This document shows, one piece after another, positions 1 through 6,341 of a stretch of 8,361 bases of DNA. Each line of letters starts with the position of its first letter. Positions within the stretch are counted from its first letter, which is position 1. Under the pieces are notes generated by a model. The model did not search any database. It had not been told where the DNA came from and worked only from the letters and a program-made list of their open reading frames with translations. This DNA comes from JASUTC01 sp035447925 (GTDB lineage Bacteria; Thermotogota; Thermotogae; MWEM01): the NCBI GenBank assembly GCA_035447925.1, contig DAOTHY010000088.1, forward strand, positions 1-8,361, in the 5' to 3' direction. Both the position numbers and the translations under genes were made by a program.

Positions 1-827
1 AGGGTGATTTGAGTCTGATTTCTCATCACACTTAACCCGCTTACAACGGGAGCCTCCAGATAATTTTCCGTCACTATCGTTCCCCCTTTATCTGAAAATG
101 TCGAGGCACACCGAAGGTGTACTGAATATTTTTTAGCGATTTCCACTGCCCGGCTATGAAGGACATTGGCACCCAGACTGGCCATTTCCAGCATTTCGTC
201 GTAGGAGATATGAGACAATTTTTTTGATTTTGTCAGCAACCTGGGATCAACGGTAAAGATACCGTCAAAATCACTAAAAATTTCGCAATCACAGCCTAAA
301 GTGGCTGCCAACGCTACTGCGGATGTATCTGATCCACCTCGACCCAAAGTGGTGACTTCGTTATCGCCGGTTATACCTTGAAAGCCTGTAACAACAAGCA
401 CATCGTGCTTTTGCAGGCACATTGACAGACGTTGCCGGTCAATCTTTTGAATCCTGGCCTCTGTATAAACCTGGTCTGTTTCGATACCCAACTGGTAGGC
501 ATTAACCGAAAGGGCTTTAATCCCGATGCCGTGCAAGGCCATTGTCAACAAAGAAGCAGAAACCTGTTCTCCGGTGGAAACCAGCATGTCCAACTCCCTT
601 GCCAAGGGCTTTGGGTTAATCTTTTTGGCTTGTTGTATCAATTGGTTGGTTGTGTTTCCGTTTGCAGAAACCACTACCACCAGCTTACCAAAATTATTCA
701 ATGTTTTCTTGATTTTTTCAGCAACCGCTTTGATCTTGACTTCGTCGGCAAGGGAGCTGCCGCCGTATTTTTGAACGACTGTTGTTTCTTTCTTTTTTGT
801 TCGATCTGTCATCACATGACTGTTCAT
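1..827 (-). CDS. lysC: Aspartate kinase (aspartokinase), 3'-truncated by the window edge
   Basis: Phosphorylates L-aspartate with ATP to 4-phospho-L-aspartate, the first step of the aspartate-family pathway; cytoplasmic. My translation gives 275 codons with no stop before the left edge, so the C-terminus is missing. Visible motifs: KYGGSS at residues 20-25 (amino-acid kinase signature), VSTGEQVS at 83-90, TTLGRGGSDTSA at 159-170 and SDFDGIFTVDPR at 185-196 (nucleotide-binding part), then the helix ending LGANVLHSRAVE near 218-229. From about residue 261 (VVSGLSV) the first ACT regulatory domain begins, so allosteric control by lysine or threonine is likely but most of that domain lies outside. 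The ATG at 827 is preceded by AAAGGGTG at good spacing; the in-frame ATG at 812 has no such site. The N-terminus is about 16 residues longer than in many aspartokinases. The gene starts 11 nt after the dapH stop and is the last operon gene seen here. Confidence 0.95.
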   Translation of the reverse strand, partial: MNSHVMTDRTKKKETTVVQKYGGSSLADEVKIKAVAEKIKKTLNNFGKLVVVVSANGNTTNQLIQQAKKINPKPLARELDMLVSTGEQVSASLLTMALHGIGIKALSVNAYQLGIETDQVYTEARIQKIDRQRLSMCLQKHDVLVVTGFQGITGDNEVTTLGRGGSDTSAVALAATLGCDCEIFSDFDGIFTVDPRLLTKSKKLSHISYDEMLEMASLGANVLHSRAVEIAKKYSVHLRCASTFSDKGGTIVTENYLEAPVVSGLSVMRNQTQIT

Positions 828-838
828 GAGACACCCTT

Positions 839-1537
839 TTAAAGATTTCTCAAAGCTTGAACCAGCTGGGTTTTAGAGAGTGTTTTATTGTCCACTTCTT
901 TGACCTTCCTGGCGGGAACACCAGCGTAAACCGAATAGGGTTCCACATGGTCTAAGACAACAGAACCGGCGGCAATCACCGAATGGTGACCGACCCGAAC
1001 CCCTTCGGTGATCACGGCATTTGCCCCGACTAAAACATTATCCTCCACGATGACCGGTTCAGCACTGGGAGGTTCGATAACCCCCGCAAGAACGGCTCCG
1101 GCACCGATATGACAGTTTTCACCCACCTGAGCTCTTCCGCCCAGCACGACATTCATATCGATCATGGTTCCTTTGCCCACTACACTTCCAAGATTTATAA
1201 TGGCGCCCATCATGATAACCGCACCCTCTCCGATTTCCACATATTCTCTAATGATTGCCCCAGGCTCAATCCTGGCTGGGTATCGGGTTAGATCAGCCAA
1301 TGGAAGGGCTGAATTTCGCCGGTCGCATTCGAGGATAAAATCATCAATGAGCTGCGCATGCTTTTTTTGAAGGCATTCCCATTCATCCAATGAACAATAG
1401 AGCAGGCCAAAATTGCCATCTCCGTAAAAGCCCTTTAAATGTTGAATTTCACTGTTCAAACGGCCCTTCAGGGTCACTTTTACGGGGGTTTGTTTTGCCG
1501 AATGGGCAATATGATCAATTAAAGTGTAGCTGTCCAT
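839..1537 (-). CDS. dapH: Tetrahydrodipicolinate N-acetyltransferase
   Basis: Transfers an acetyl group from acetyl-CoA to tetrahydrodipicolinate, giving N-acetyl-2-amino-6-oxopimelate; this commits the cell to the acetylase variant of diaminopimelate synthesis. At 232 residues it matches the DapH family length. The N-terminal domain (about 1-85) ends in the conserved DRRNSALP block (72-79), followed by ARIEPGAIIRE (88-98). From about 90 to 205 the protein is a left-handed beta-helix of hexapeptide repeats, with TMIDMNVVLGGRA at 124-136, NCHIGAG around His143 and GVIEPPSA at 152-159. These blocks closely resemble Bacillus subtilis DapH as I remember it. They argue against the longer succinyl-type DapD. 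The ATG shares one base with the dapB stop (TAATG), and GAGGGGGAAG just upstream is a strong ribosome site, so translation is probably coupled. Confidence 0.96.
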   Translation of the reverse strand: MDSYTLIDHIAHSAKQTPVKVTLKGRLNSEIQHLKGFYGDGNFGLLYCSLDEWECLQKKHAQLIDDFILECDRRNSALPLADLTRYPARIEPGAIIREYVEIGEGAVIMMGAIINLGSVVGKGTMIDMNVVLGGRAQVGENCHIGAGAVLAGVIEPPSAEPVIVEDNVLVGANAVITEGVRVGHHSVIAAGSVVLDHVEPYSVYAGVPARKVKEVDNKTLSKTQLVQALRNL

Positions 1538-2208
1538 TATTCTTCCCCCTCTCCTGTCAGTGCTTCTCCGGCGCAGAGCTGGTCAAAGGTGAAAAATCCC
1601 TTATCAACGTTGAAGATTTTTTCAGCTGAGAAGCAGGCACCTTCAGCAAAGGTTCTGGGGGAAATGGCTTGGTGTTTGATTTCAATGATCTCTCCCAGCC
1701 CTGCAATCAGGATGGTGTGTTCTCCGGGAATGCCGCCCATGCGGATAGAGGATGTGGGGACTTCAAAGTCGAAGCACTCTGCCAGCATCTTTGCGGTTCC
1801 CGAAGGTTTGTCCTTTTTATATCGGTGGTGTTTTTCGATAATCTCGATGTCCCAATCGTGAATTTCTCCTGATAGGCCTTTGAGCATGTTTTTCAGCATG
1901 ACAATGCCTTTTGAAAAATTTCTGGCGTAAACCACACTCCGGTTCTTTGCATAGTCCTTTAAAATATCAAGATCATCTACTTTCAATGCGGTCGTTCCCA
2001 CCACCAGGGAGCAGTTAAATTCACGAGCCTTTTCCATGAGCCTGCTAAAGGCTCTTGGGGTTGAAAAGTCTATGATCACCTGAGGAACATCCTGTTGAAT
2101 TTCCTCTTGTAAATCGCATCGGTAAACCAGTTCGTGACCTCTTTGAGTAAACACTTCCTGAATGAGCTTTCCCATTCTTCCTGAATATCCCATGATGCCA
2201 TATTTCAT
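1537..2208 (-). CDS. dapB: 4-hydroxy-tetrahydrodipicolinate reductase
   Basis: Reduces the DapA product to tetrahydrodipicolinate with NAD(P)H. The N-terminus has the Rossmann nucleotide loop GYSGRMG at residues 7-13, then IIDFSTP at 45-51 and VVGTT at 69-73. The catalytic block is EKHHRYKKDKPSGTA (125-139): His127 and His128 match the conserved His pair, and Lys131 sits where the catalytic Lys of the E. coli enzyme sits (general family knowledge). RMGGIPGEHTI and QAISPRTFAEGA follow, as expected for the substrate-binding domain. At 223 residues it is shorter than the 250-270 of proteobacterial DapB and nearer the compact Thermotoga type. The start overlaps the dapA stop by 4 nt (ATGA) and is preceded by GGGGGTG. 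The C-terminus overlaps the dapH start by one base. Confidence 0.96.
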   Translation of the reverse strand: MKYGIMGYSGRMGKLIQEVFTQRGHELVYRCDLQEEIQQDVPQVIIDFSTPRAFSRLMEKAREFNCSLVVGTTALKVDDLDILKDYAKNRSVVYARNFSKGIVMLKNMLKGLSGEIHDWDIEIIEKHHRYKKDKPSGTAKMLAECFDFEVPTSSIRMGGIPGEHTILIAGLGEIIEIKHQAISPRTFAEGACFSAEKIFNVDKGFFTFDQLCAGEALTGEGEE

Positions 2209-3110
2209 GACAGCACCCCCAACCTTTCCAATTGTCTATCCACTAATACCTGTGTTTGCTCACAAGCCTGGACCAATGGCAAGCGCAGAACATTTTCACA
2301 GTGCCCTTCCTTGTAACAGGCATATTTCACCGGTATGGGGTTGAGTTCGGTAAACAAGGCATTCATCATGGGTAGGAGATTCTTTTGGTAGTTTCTGGCT
2401 CGATCATAATGGCCGGTTAAGGCTTCATTGACTAATGCACTGAATTGTGCCGGTAATACATTGGCGATGACCGATATACATCCCACACCACCCATACTGA
2501 TGATGGGCAAGGCTTGATCGTCATTGCCGGAGTAAACCATTAACCCATCGGGTTTAATACTGAATAAGCGGGCTATTTGTGAAATATCACCACTAGCCTC
2601 CTTTATGCCGATAACGTTGGGATTGGCCTTGTATATCTCCACCACGGTTTCAGGCAACAAATTGACCCCTGTTCGGGAGGGAACGTTGTAGAGAATGATG
2701 GGCAGATTTGTTTTTTCAGCGATAAATGAAAAATGAGTGACAAGTCCTTTCTGGGTGGATTTGTTGTAGTAGGGGGTCACGATTAACAGTCCGTCAGCTC
2801 CTGAATCTTGAGCTATCTGGTTGTTTTCGATGCAATGCTGTGTGTTATTTGTGCCTGTTCCCACGATTACCGGTACTCGGTTGTTGGAAACCCGCACAGC
2901 GTGTTCAATGATTTGCCTTCTTTCCTCTAGCATAATACTGGGTGCTTCACCTGTTGTCCCCAATACAACCAGGGCATTAACTCCGTTTTCAATTTGAAAT
3001 TCACAGAATCGATCCAATGCGGGATAATCCACTTGTGTATCTTGAAACTCGTCGGTTGACATTCTATTGATAAAAGGTGTTATTATCGCTGTTCCTACTC
3101 CATAAAACAT
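2205..3110 (-). CDS. dapA: 4-hydroxy-tetrahydrodipicolinate synthase
   Basis: Condenses pyruvate with aspartate 4-semialdehyde, the first step specific to lysine/diaminopimelate. It is a TIM-barrel class I aldolase of 301 residues, a normal length. Visible family markers: GTTGE at 51-55, TPYYN at 112-116 (Tyr115 matches the intersubunit Tyr), YNVPSRTG at 141-148 (Tyr141 and substrate-binding Arg146) and IGIKEASGD at 167-175 with Lys170 as Schiff-base lysine. YSGNDDQALP follows, as in other DapAs. Compared with E. coli DapA there is a short insertion near residues 15-27, between the first strand and first helix. The start lies 4 nt after the asd stop, and the asd stop region itself supplies AAGGGGG as ribosome site. 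The 3' end overlaps dapB by 4 nt. Neighbouring asd supplies its substrate. Confidence 0.97.
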   Translation of the reverse strand: MFYGVGTAIITPFINRMSTDEFQDTQVDYPALDRFCEFQIENGVNALVVLGTTGEAPSIMLEERRQIIEHAVRVSNNRVPVIVGTGTNNTQHCIENNQIAQDSGADGLLIVTPYYNKSTQKGLVTHFSFIAEKTNLPIILYNVPSRTGVNLLPETVVEIYKANPNVIGIKEASGDISQIARLFSIKPDGLMVYSGNDDQALPIISMGGVGCISVIANVLPAQFSALVNEALTGHYDRARNYQKNLLPMMNALFTELNPIPVKYACYKEGHCENVLRLPLVQACEQTQVLVDRQLERLGVLS

Positions 3111-3114
3111 TTCA

Positions 3115-4125
3115 TCATCCCCCTTGATTCAGTTGCCGGTGCATGGCAAGTATTCTCAGTGCATTCGTGGCAGCGCCTACCCTGATGTTGTCTGCTACAA
3201 CCCAGATCATAAACACACCGGGAGCCATTTTCCTCGCCCTTGAAACGAATGTGATATTGGATCCCGCTGCTTCAACCGAGGTGACAACGTCTTGAGAATA
3301 TTGCACATGTGGTGTACGGTCGATGGCTTGGATAAAAGATTCCCGATCTATATCGTTTCTCAATTTGACCAGAACAGATTCTCCGTGGGAATATTCACTG
3401 GCGACCCTGGCTGTAAAGGGATATACCGTAATGGTGTTGTCTGAAAATATTTTCTGTGTTTCGTTCACCATCTTTAAATCTTCGCTGCTCATTCCCGTTT
3501 CTTCATCAATCTCTCCGATGAGAGGAATAACGTTTGAGAAGATGGGTTTAATGAAGACTTTTTTTTGTGATCGTCTGAAGTTTTCCCAAACATCCATTCC
3601 TTTACTGTGCCATTCCAGTTGAGTCGAATACTCGTCCAAAGCCTTTCGACCTGCCCCGGAAATGGATTGATAAGTGGAAACCACGATTTCTTGGATCCCG
3701 TATTCAACCAGTCCATTCAAAGCTAACACCATTTGTATGGTTGAACAGTTGGGATTGGCAATGATCCCTCTGTAATTTTTCAACAGGTGTCCGTTAATTT
3801 CAGGAACCACCAAGGGGATTGCCGCTTCATTTCTGAAAGCGGAAGAATTGTCAATTACCACGTTTCCGGCGGCTGCCGCGATAGGTGCAAATCTTTTTGA
3901 GACGGCTCCTCCTGCGGAAAACAATAAATAATCGTATGATTCACTCATGGTTTCATCGGTCAATTCCTCCACCTTGATCTGAGTGTGTTTATACTTTATA
4001 TGAGACCCTGCAGAACGTTTTGAAGCGAAAACTCTCAGTTCTTTCACAGGCAGATCAAATTCCTCAATAACATGAATCATCATTCTTCCAACTTCTCCGG
4101 TTGCTCCGGCTACCCCGATTTTCAT
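3115..4125 (-). CDS. asd: Aspartate-semialdehyde dehydrogenase
   Basis: Reduces 4-phospho-aspartate to aspartate 4-semialdehyde with NADPH; cytoplasmic. The 336-residue protein opens with the nucleotide loop GATGEVG (7-13), then ASKRSAG (34-40) and DNSSAFR (92-98). The catalytic block NPNCST places the nucleophile at Cys127; QSISGAGRKAL (153-163) lines the active site. The conserved RVPxxxGHSES region reads RVASEYSHGES, with Arg240 and His247 kept but flanking residues changed. The C-terminal GVFMIWVVADNIRVGAATNALRI block is typical. The ATG at 4125 follows GGAGGTG at ideal spacing. It is the first gene of the operon, 35 nt after the leader terminator (4161-4195), so the lysine riboswitch directly controls it and everything downstream. 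Confidence 0.97.
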   Translation of the reverse strand: MKIGVAGATGEVGRMMIHVIEEFDLPVKELRVFASKRSAGSHIKYKHTQIKVEELTDETMSESYDYLLFSAGGAVSKRFAPIAAAAGNVVIDNSSAFRNEAAIPLVVPEINGHLLKNYRGIIANPNCSTIQMVLALNGLVEYGIQEIVVSTYQSISGAGRKALDEYSTQLEWHSKGMDVWENFRRSQKKVFIKPIFSNVIPLIGEIDEETGMSSEDLKMVNETQKIFSDNTITVYPFTARVASEYSHGESVLVKLRNDIDRESFIQAIDRTPHVQYSQDVVTSVEAAGSNITFVSRARKMAPGVFMIWVVADNIRVGAATNALRILAMHRQLNQGG

Positions 4126-4160
4126 AACGACACCTCCAAAAGTTTAGAAATTCATTTAAT

Positions 4161-4195
4161 AAAAAAGGCGCTTCCAATACGGAAAGCGCCTTTTT
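4161..4195 (-). terminator. Intrinsic terminator of the lysine riboswitch leader
   Basis: Read on the minus strand, the arms GGCGCTTTCC and GGAAGCGCC (one bulged base, 5-nt loop) form a GC-rich hairpin followed directly by a run of six T. It lies between the lysine aptamer and asd, about 35 nt before the asd start. That is where a transcription-attenuation terminator is expected. When lysine binds the aptamer this hairpin should form and stop transcription (inference from known lysine riboswitches of Firmicutes). Confidence 0.88.
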
Positions 4196-4197
4196 GA

Positions 4198-4305
4198 TGT
4201 TTATTATGAATAAACAATCATCATGATTGTGTGTTTGACGGTTAATACCTTGCAAACAGGTCCAAAAAGCGGTTAGATCGATTGGACCATGAACTCACAA
4301 ACACA
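4198..4305 (-). promoter_or_regulatory. Hairpin-rich expression platform between aptamer and terminator
   Basis: This stretch holds several perfect inverted repeats in the transcribed leader. An outer stem TGTGTTTG/CAAACACA pairs 4298-4305 with 4230-4237. Inside it lies a 7-bp hairpin GGTCCAA/TTGGACC (4259-4288, 16-nt loop). CAAAC at 4233-4237 could alternatively pair with the nearer GTTTG at 4253-4257, with GGT/ACC inside, so these two folds exclude each other. Downstream are ACAATCA/TGATTGT (4214-4230) and TGTTTATT/AATAAACA (4198-4216), which overlap and also cannot fully coexist. The stems are seen in the sequence; their regulatory role is inference. Confidence 0.6.
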
Positions 4306-4307
4306 TT

Positions 4308-4472
4308 GAATCAGCGCTCCACAGAAAATCTGTGACAGTAATACGGGTATTCCCCGTATTCCCAGGATATCACTCTTTAGGGGGTCGAGTGAAATCCTTC
4401 GGTGTTCTCACCTTTCAACCGGACAAATCCCCAATGGCTCCGGTTTACTGATCTCGAACACGCCTCCGATTC
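4308..4472 (-). promoter_or_regulatory. Lysine riboswitch (L-box) aptamer
   Basis: Read on the minus strand, the leader contains the conserved lysine-riboswitch core: GGAGGCG, CGAGATCAGTA, GAAAGGTGAGAACACCGAAGG, TCCTGGG, and TACTGTCA, in the right order. Helices can be traced by eye. P1 is GAATCGG (4466-4472) with CTGATTC (4308-4314). P2 is GGCGTGTTC with GAACACC, continued by AACCGG/CCGGTT. P3 has arms GGATTTCACTC and GAGTGATATCC. P4 is AATACGGG/CCCGTATT, and P5 is CACAGA/TCTGTG. The P2 loop carries GGGG (4429-4432) and the P3 loop CCCCC (4380-4384), matching the known loop-loop contact. The 165-nt length and several core blocks resemble the T. maritima aptamer as I remember it. Placement before asd-dapA-dapB-dapH-lysC fits lysine feedback on transcription. 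Confidence 0.94.
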
Positions 4473-4491
4473 GACTATTGAATTGTCAAAT

Positions 4492-4512
4492 GTGTATACC
4501 CTTGGAATACAC
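4492..4512 (-). repeat. Inverted repeat at the predicted transcription start
   Basis: GTGTAT and ATACAC arms (6 bp perfect, about 9-nt spacer, inner CC/GG also able to pair) lie right at the predicted start of the lysine-operon transcript and before the aptamer. It could be a 5'-end hairpin in the leader RNA or an operator dyad in DNA. The sequence does not decide between them. Confidence 0.4.
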
Positions 4513-4518
4513 GTACCG

Positions 4519-4546
4519 AGTATAACATGAATGAGAGTAAAAACAA
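4519..4546 (-). promoter_or_regulatory. Predicted sigma-A/70 promoter of the lysine operon
   Basis: On the minus strand TTGTTT (4541-4546) is separated by 16 nt from TATACT (4519-4524), with TG one base before the -10, i.e. an extended -10 (TGTTATACT). Transcription would start near 4511, about 40 nt before the aptamer. This is the best match upstream of the riboswitch. A TTGACA further downstream at the aptamer edge has no -10 partner. Confidence 0.65.
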
Positions 4547-4623
4547 AATCAACAGAAAAACGCAAATTTTCTTTCATCTCTAAACATGTTAGCTTCTTTC
4601 TCGTTGAAGTCTTTAGAAATTAT

Positions 4624-4650
4624 TTGAAAATGTCTTAGTGTGATTATAAT
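4624..4650 (+). promoter_or_regulatory. Predicted promoter of the lipoprotein gene
   Basis: TTGAAA (4624-4629) and a perfect TATAAT (4645-4650) are separated by 15 nt, slightly short; shifting the -35 gives 16-17 nt with a poorer hexamer. The transcript would have a leader of about 100 nt. A second, weaker candidate is TTGCAA (4680-4685) with TAGAAT (4702-4707), 16 nt apart. Apart from these and the lysine-operon promoter on the other strand, 4547-4746 is AT-rich and I see nothing else in it. Confidence 0.5.
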
Positions 4651-4746
4651 TTTGCAACTCATTTGGTTGATAGTCATCATTGCAACGCAATATTCAAGTG
4701 GTAGAATTATTATGCCGAATTCTTTTTTCTTTTTCTCCTAACATAA

Positions 4747-4753
4747 AAGGGGG
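4747..4753 (+). promoter_or_regulatory. Ribosome binding site deciding the lipoprotein start
   Basis: AAGGGGG lies 7 nt before the ATG at 4761. The longer in-frame start at 4680 has no such site, and using it would put 27 extra residues ahead of the lipoprotein signal peptide. Confidence 0.8.
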
Positions 4754-4760
4754 TTTTAAA

Positions 4761-6047
4761 ATGAAAAGAATCAAAATGCAGATGCTGATAGCTTTGATTC
4801 TCGTTATCTCTTTCTGGCTGTCTTCTTGCGGTGGAGGAGTTGCGGTTGTCATTGATTTACCAGCGGCAAAGGTTCAATTTGTGACCTGGATCAACAATCA
4901 GCAAGGCGTTCCGGATATTGCGGTGGGAAATTACATCTGTACCCTGAACGAGGGAGATGTGATTGCCTCTGAAGATCCAATGGAAGAGTCCGTTAGTCGG
5001 CAATCAGGACCGATAAATGAAGCCGGTTGGTTATTTTATTTGGATGAGCAACCCGGTGGTTTTTATCCCCATCCGGGTCGGATTCTGGCTGTCAGTCAAA
5101 CGGGGAACATCATGTTTCAAGAGCAGATCCAAGGCTGGCCAACAGTAAATCAGCAGGTCCCGGAAATCTTTAAAGAACCCAACAGCACCCGAATTACCGA
5201 AGACCCTGGCGAATGGACCGTTTACAATCCCTCACATATATGGATCCCGGCTGTTATTTTTAAATGGTATGAGATTTATCCCATTCAGTTAAGGGTTTAC
5301 GGAGCAGTCGTCACTTGTGGACTGACACCCACTCAAAATCTTTACAGCGAAACCATGAATGTCAGTGATCAAATGTTTGACGCCTTATGGGATCTTTTTG
5401 GCTGTGATGTGGGTGATGAGCGGGTTGTGAAAGTAGAATACCCGGATAATCAAGCCGCGGACATCGCAGCGGCGGTGTTAGACTTGACGACTAACCACAA
5501 CGTCAACAATTTGACCCTGTATTTTATTGCCCATGGGGGTCACCAGGCGATGAACATGGGCGGTTACAGTTATTATTGTTCAACTCTTGATGCGTTGATG
5601 GATCTATACCCCAACGTTCACTTCAACTTGATCTTTGAAACCTGTCATGGCGGCAGTTGGACGGATTACTTTGAAACGCTGGGAGATACTGGAATGCCGA
5701 ACCTGGATATGTGCATCTCATCTACAACCAGCGAGAAAAATGCCTATGGGGATATGGATTCCGCAGAAGGCATCAACGATCACAACGGACCACAAGATCA
5801 ATACATTGAATTCACCAGTGATTTTCTCCTTCGTATGGAATACTGGACCCATCCGGATCATTGGGGAGATGTCATAGCCCTGACGAACCCGGTTCTAGGC
5901 AACAACACACTTAAATTATATTATTTCTGCTATCAAAGCACGAAAAATCGCAATTATCCCACACCAGGTATACCCCTCTATTCATCCTATGTTCTTCCGG
6001 AAAGAGAGCCCATCCAAATTCAGGAACCGCAGATTTATATCCCTTAG
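4761..6047 (+). CDS. Putative lipoprotein with caspase-like (clan CD) cysteine peptidase motifs
   Basis: I do not recognise a named family. From the ATG at 4761 the protein has 428 residues. Residues 1-23 form a lipoprotein signal peptide: basic MKRIK, hydrophobic LIALILVISFWL, lipobox LSSC with Cys23 as acylation site, then a GGG linker. Residues 24 to about 200 are rich in short hydrophobic strands and Gly/Pro/Trp turns, with no motif I know. The region about 215-330 has the signature of caspase-fold peptidases. A hydrophobic strand ends in His-Gly (LTLYFIAHGGHQ, His258), and 37 residues later a second strand ends in Cys (FNLIFETCHGGSW, Cys295). This resembles the His/Cys dyads of legumain (C13), metacaspase and gingipain families. 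A proteolytic role at the cell surface is inference; substrate unknown. The gene stands alone, divergent from the lysine operon and convergent with the small ORF downstream. The C-terminal 100 residues are aromatic-rich and end Pro-rich. Confidence 0.72.
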   Translation: MKRIKMQMLIALILVISFWLSSCGGGVAVVIDLPAAKVQFVTWINNQQGVPDIAVGNYICTLNEGDVIASEDPMEESVSRQSGPINEAGWLFYLDEQPGGFYPHPGRILAVSQTGNIMFQEQIQGWPTVNQQVPEIFKEPNSTRITEDPGEWTVYNPSHIWIPAVIFKWYEIYPIQLRVYGAVVTCGLTPTQNLYSETMNVSDQMFDALWDLFGCDVGDERVVKVEYPDNQAADIAAAVLDLTTNHNVNNLTLYFIAHGGHQAMNMGGYSYYCSTLDALMDLYPNVHFNLIFETCHGGSWTDYFETLGDTGMPNLDMCISSTTSEKNAYGDMDSAEGINDHNGPQDQYIEFTSDFLLRMEYWTHPDHWGDVIALTNPVLGNNTLKLYYFCYQSTKNRNYPTPGIPLYSSYVLPEREPIQIQEPQIYIP

Positions 6048-6063
6048 AGCAGCGAAAAAAAGA

Positions 6064-6091
6064 AACGGGAGAGATATTTGTCTCTCCCGTT
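6064..6091. terminator. Bidirectional intrinsic terminator
   Basis: AACGGGAGAGA and TCTCTCCCGTT form a perfect 11-bp stem with a 6-nt loop. It begins 16 nt after the lipoprotein stop and ends 2 nt before the stop codon of the convergent small ORF. On the minus strand the stem is followed by TTTCTTTTTTT, an excellent U-tract; on the plus strand only a weak T-rich stretch follows. It is therefore surely a terminator for the minus-strand gene and probably also for the plus-strand one. Confidence 0.88.
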
Positions 6092-6093
6092 GA

Positions 6094-6336
6094 TTATTCC
6101 TGTTCGAAATGAAGACGCTGCTGAACGGCTGTTTCACCAGAGGGTTTGTCTTCATCTGAGAGCATCAGTTCCAGTATCTCTAAAATGATCTTTTTCGCAT
6201 GTGTGTTTTCACGCAAAGCACCTAATCGGCCGAGGTTACAGATCACCCGATGCCTGCTAATGCCCTTTTCATCTCGATAAGATTCTACTATTTGAAGATA
6301 AAGTTTTCCGTCTGTTCTCGTCTTCTTTATAAACAT
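6094..6336 (-). CDS. Small ORF similar to the N-terminus of IS1634-type transposases
   Basis: The 80-residue product begins MFIKKTRTDGKLYLQIVESYRDE and continues to VICNLGRLGAL. This pattern (MFI-basic, YLQIVESYR, NLGRL) is familiar from the first 40-50 residues of IS1634/IS4-like transposases, which are normally several hundred residues long; the assignment is from memory. No DDE catalytic domain follows: the frame ends in a stop and a strong terminator, and the next gene is on the opposite strand. It is either a remnant of an insertion element or a stand-alone small protein; the intact frame, own promoter and terminator leave both open. The ATG has no Shine-Dalgarno, and an in-frame TAA lies seven bases upstream, so no earlier start exists. 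Residues about 45-80 (charged, helical) match nothing I recognise. Confidence 0.6.
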   Translation of the reverse strand: MFIKKTRTDGKLYLQIVESYRDEKGISRHRVICNLGRLGALRENTHAKKIILEILELMLSDEDKPSGETAVQQRLHFEQE

Positions 6337-6341
6337 AATCG

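Noticed and set aside
432..842. Plus-strand open frames over the lysC region
   Set aside because: They are antisense to an intact, motif-rich aspartokinase frame and lack recognisable products.
4466..4491. TTGACA just upstream of the aptamer as a -35 box
   Set aside because: No -10 at the right distance, and transcription from there would start inside the aptamer.
4126..4518. T-box leader for lysine genes
   Set aside because: No T-box consensus is present, while the conserved lysine-aptamer blocks and helices are all there in order.
4377..4577. Open frame of 66 codons on the minus strand across the leader
   Set aside because: It lies over the promoter and the riboswitch aptamer, starts upstream of the predicted transcription start, and its product resembles nothing I know.
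4680..4760. Upstream ATG-like start extending the lipoprotein by 27 residues
   Set aside because: It has no ribosome site and would bury the signal peptide; the ATG at 4761 has AAGGGGG at ideal spacing.
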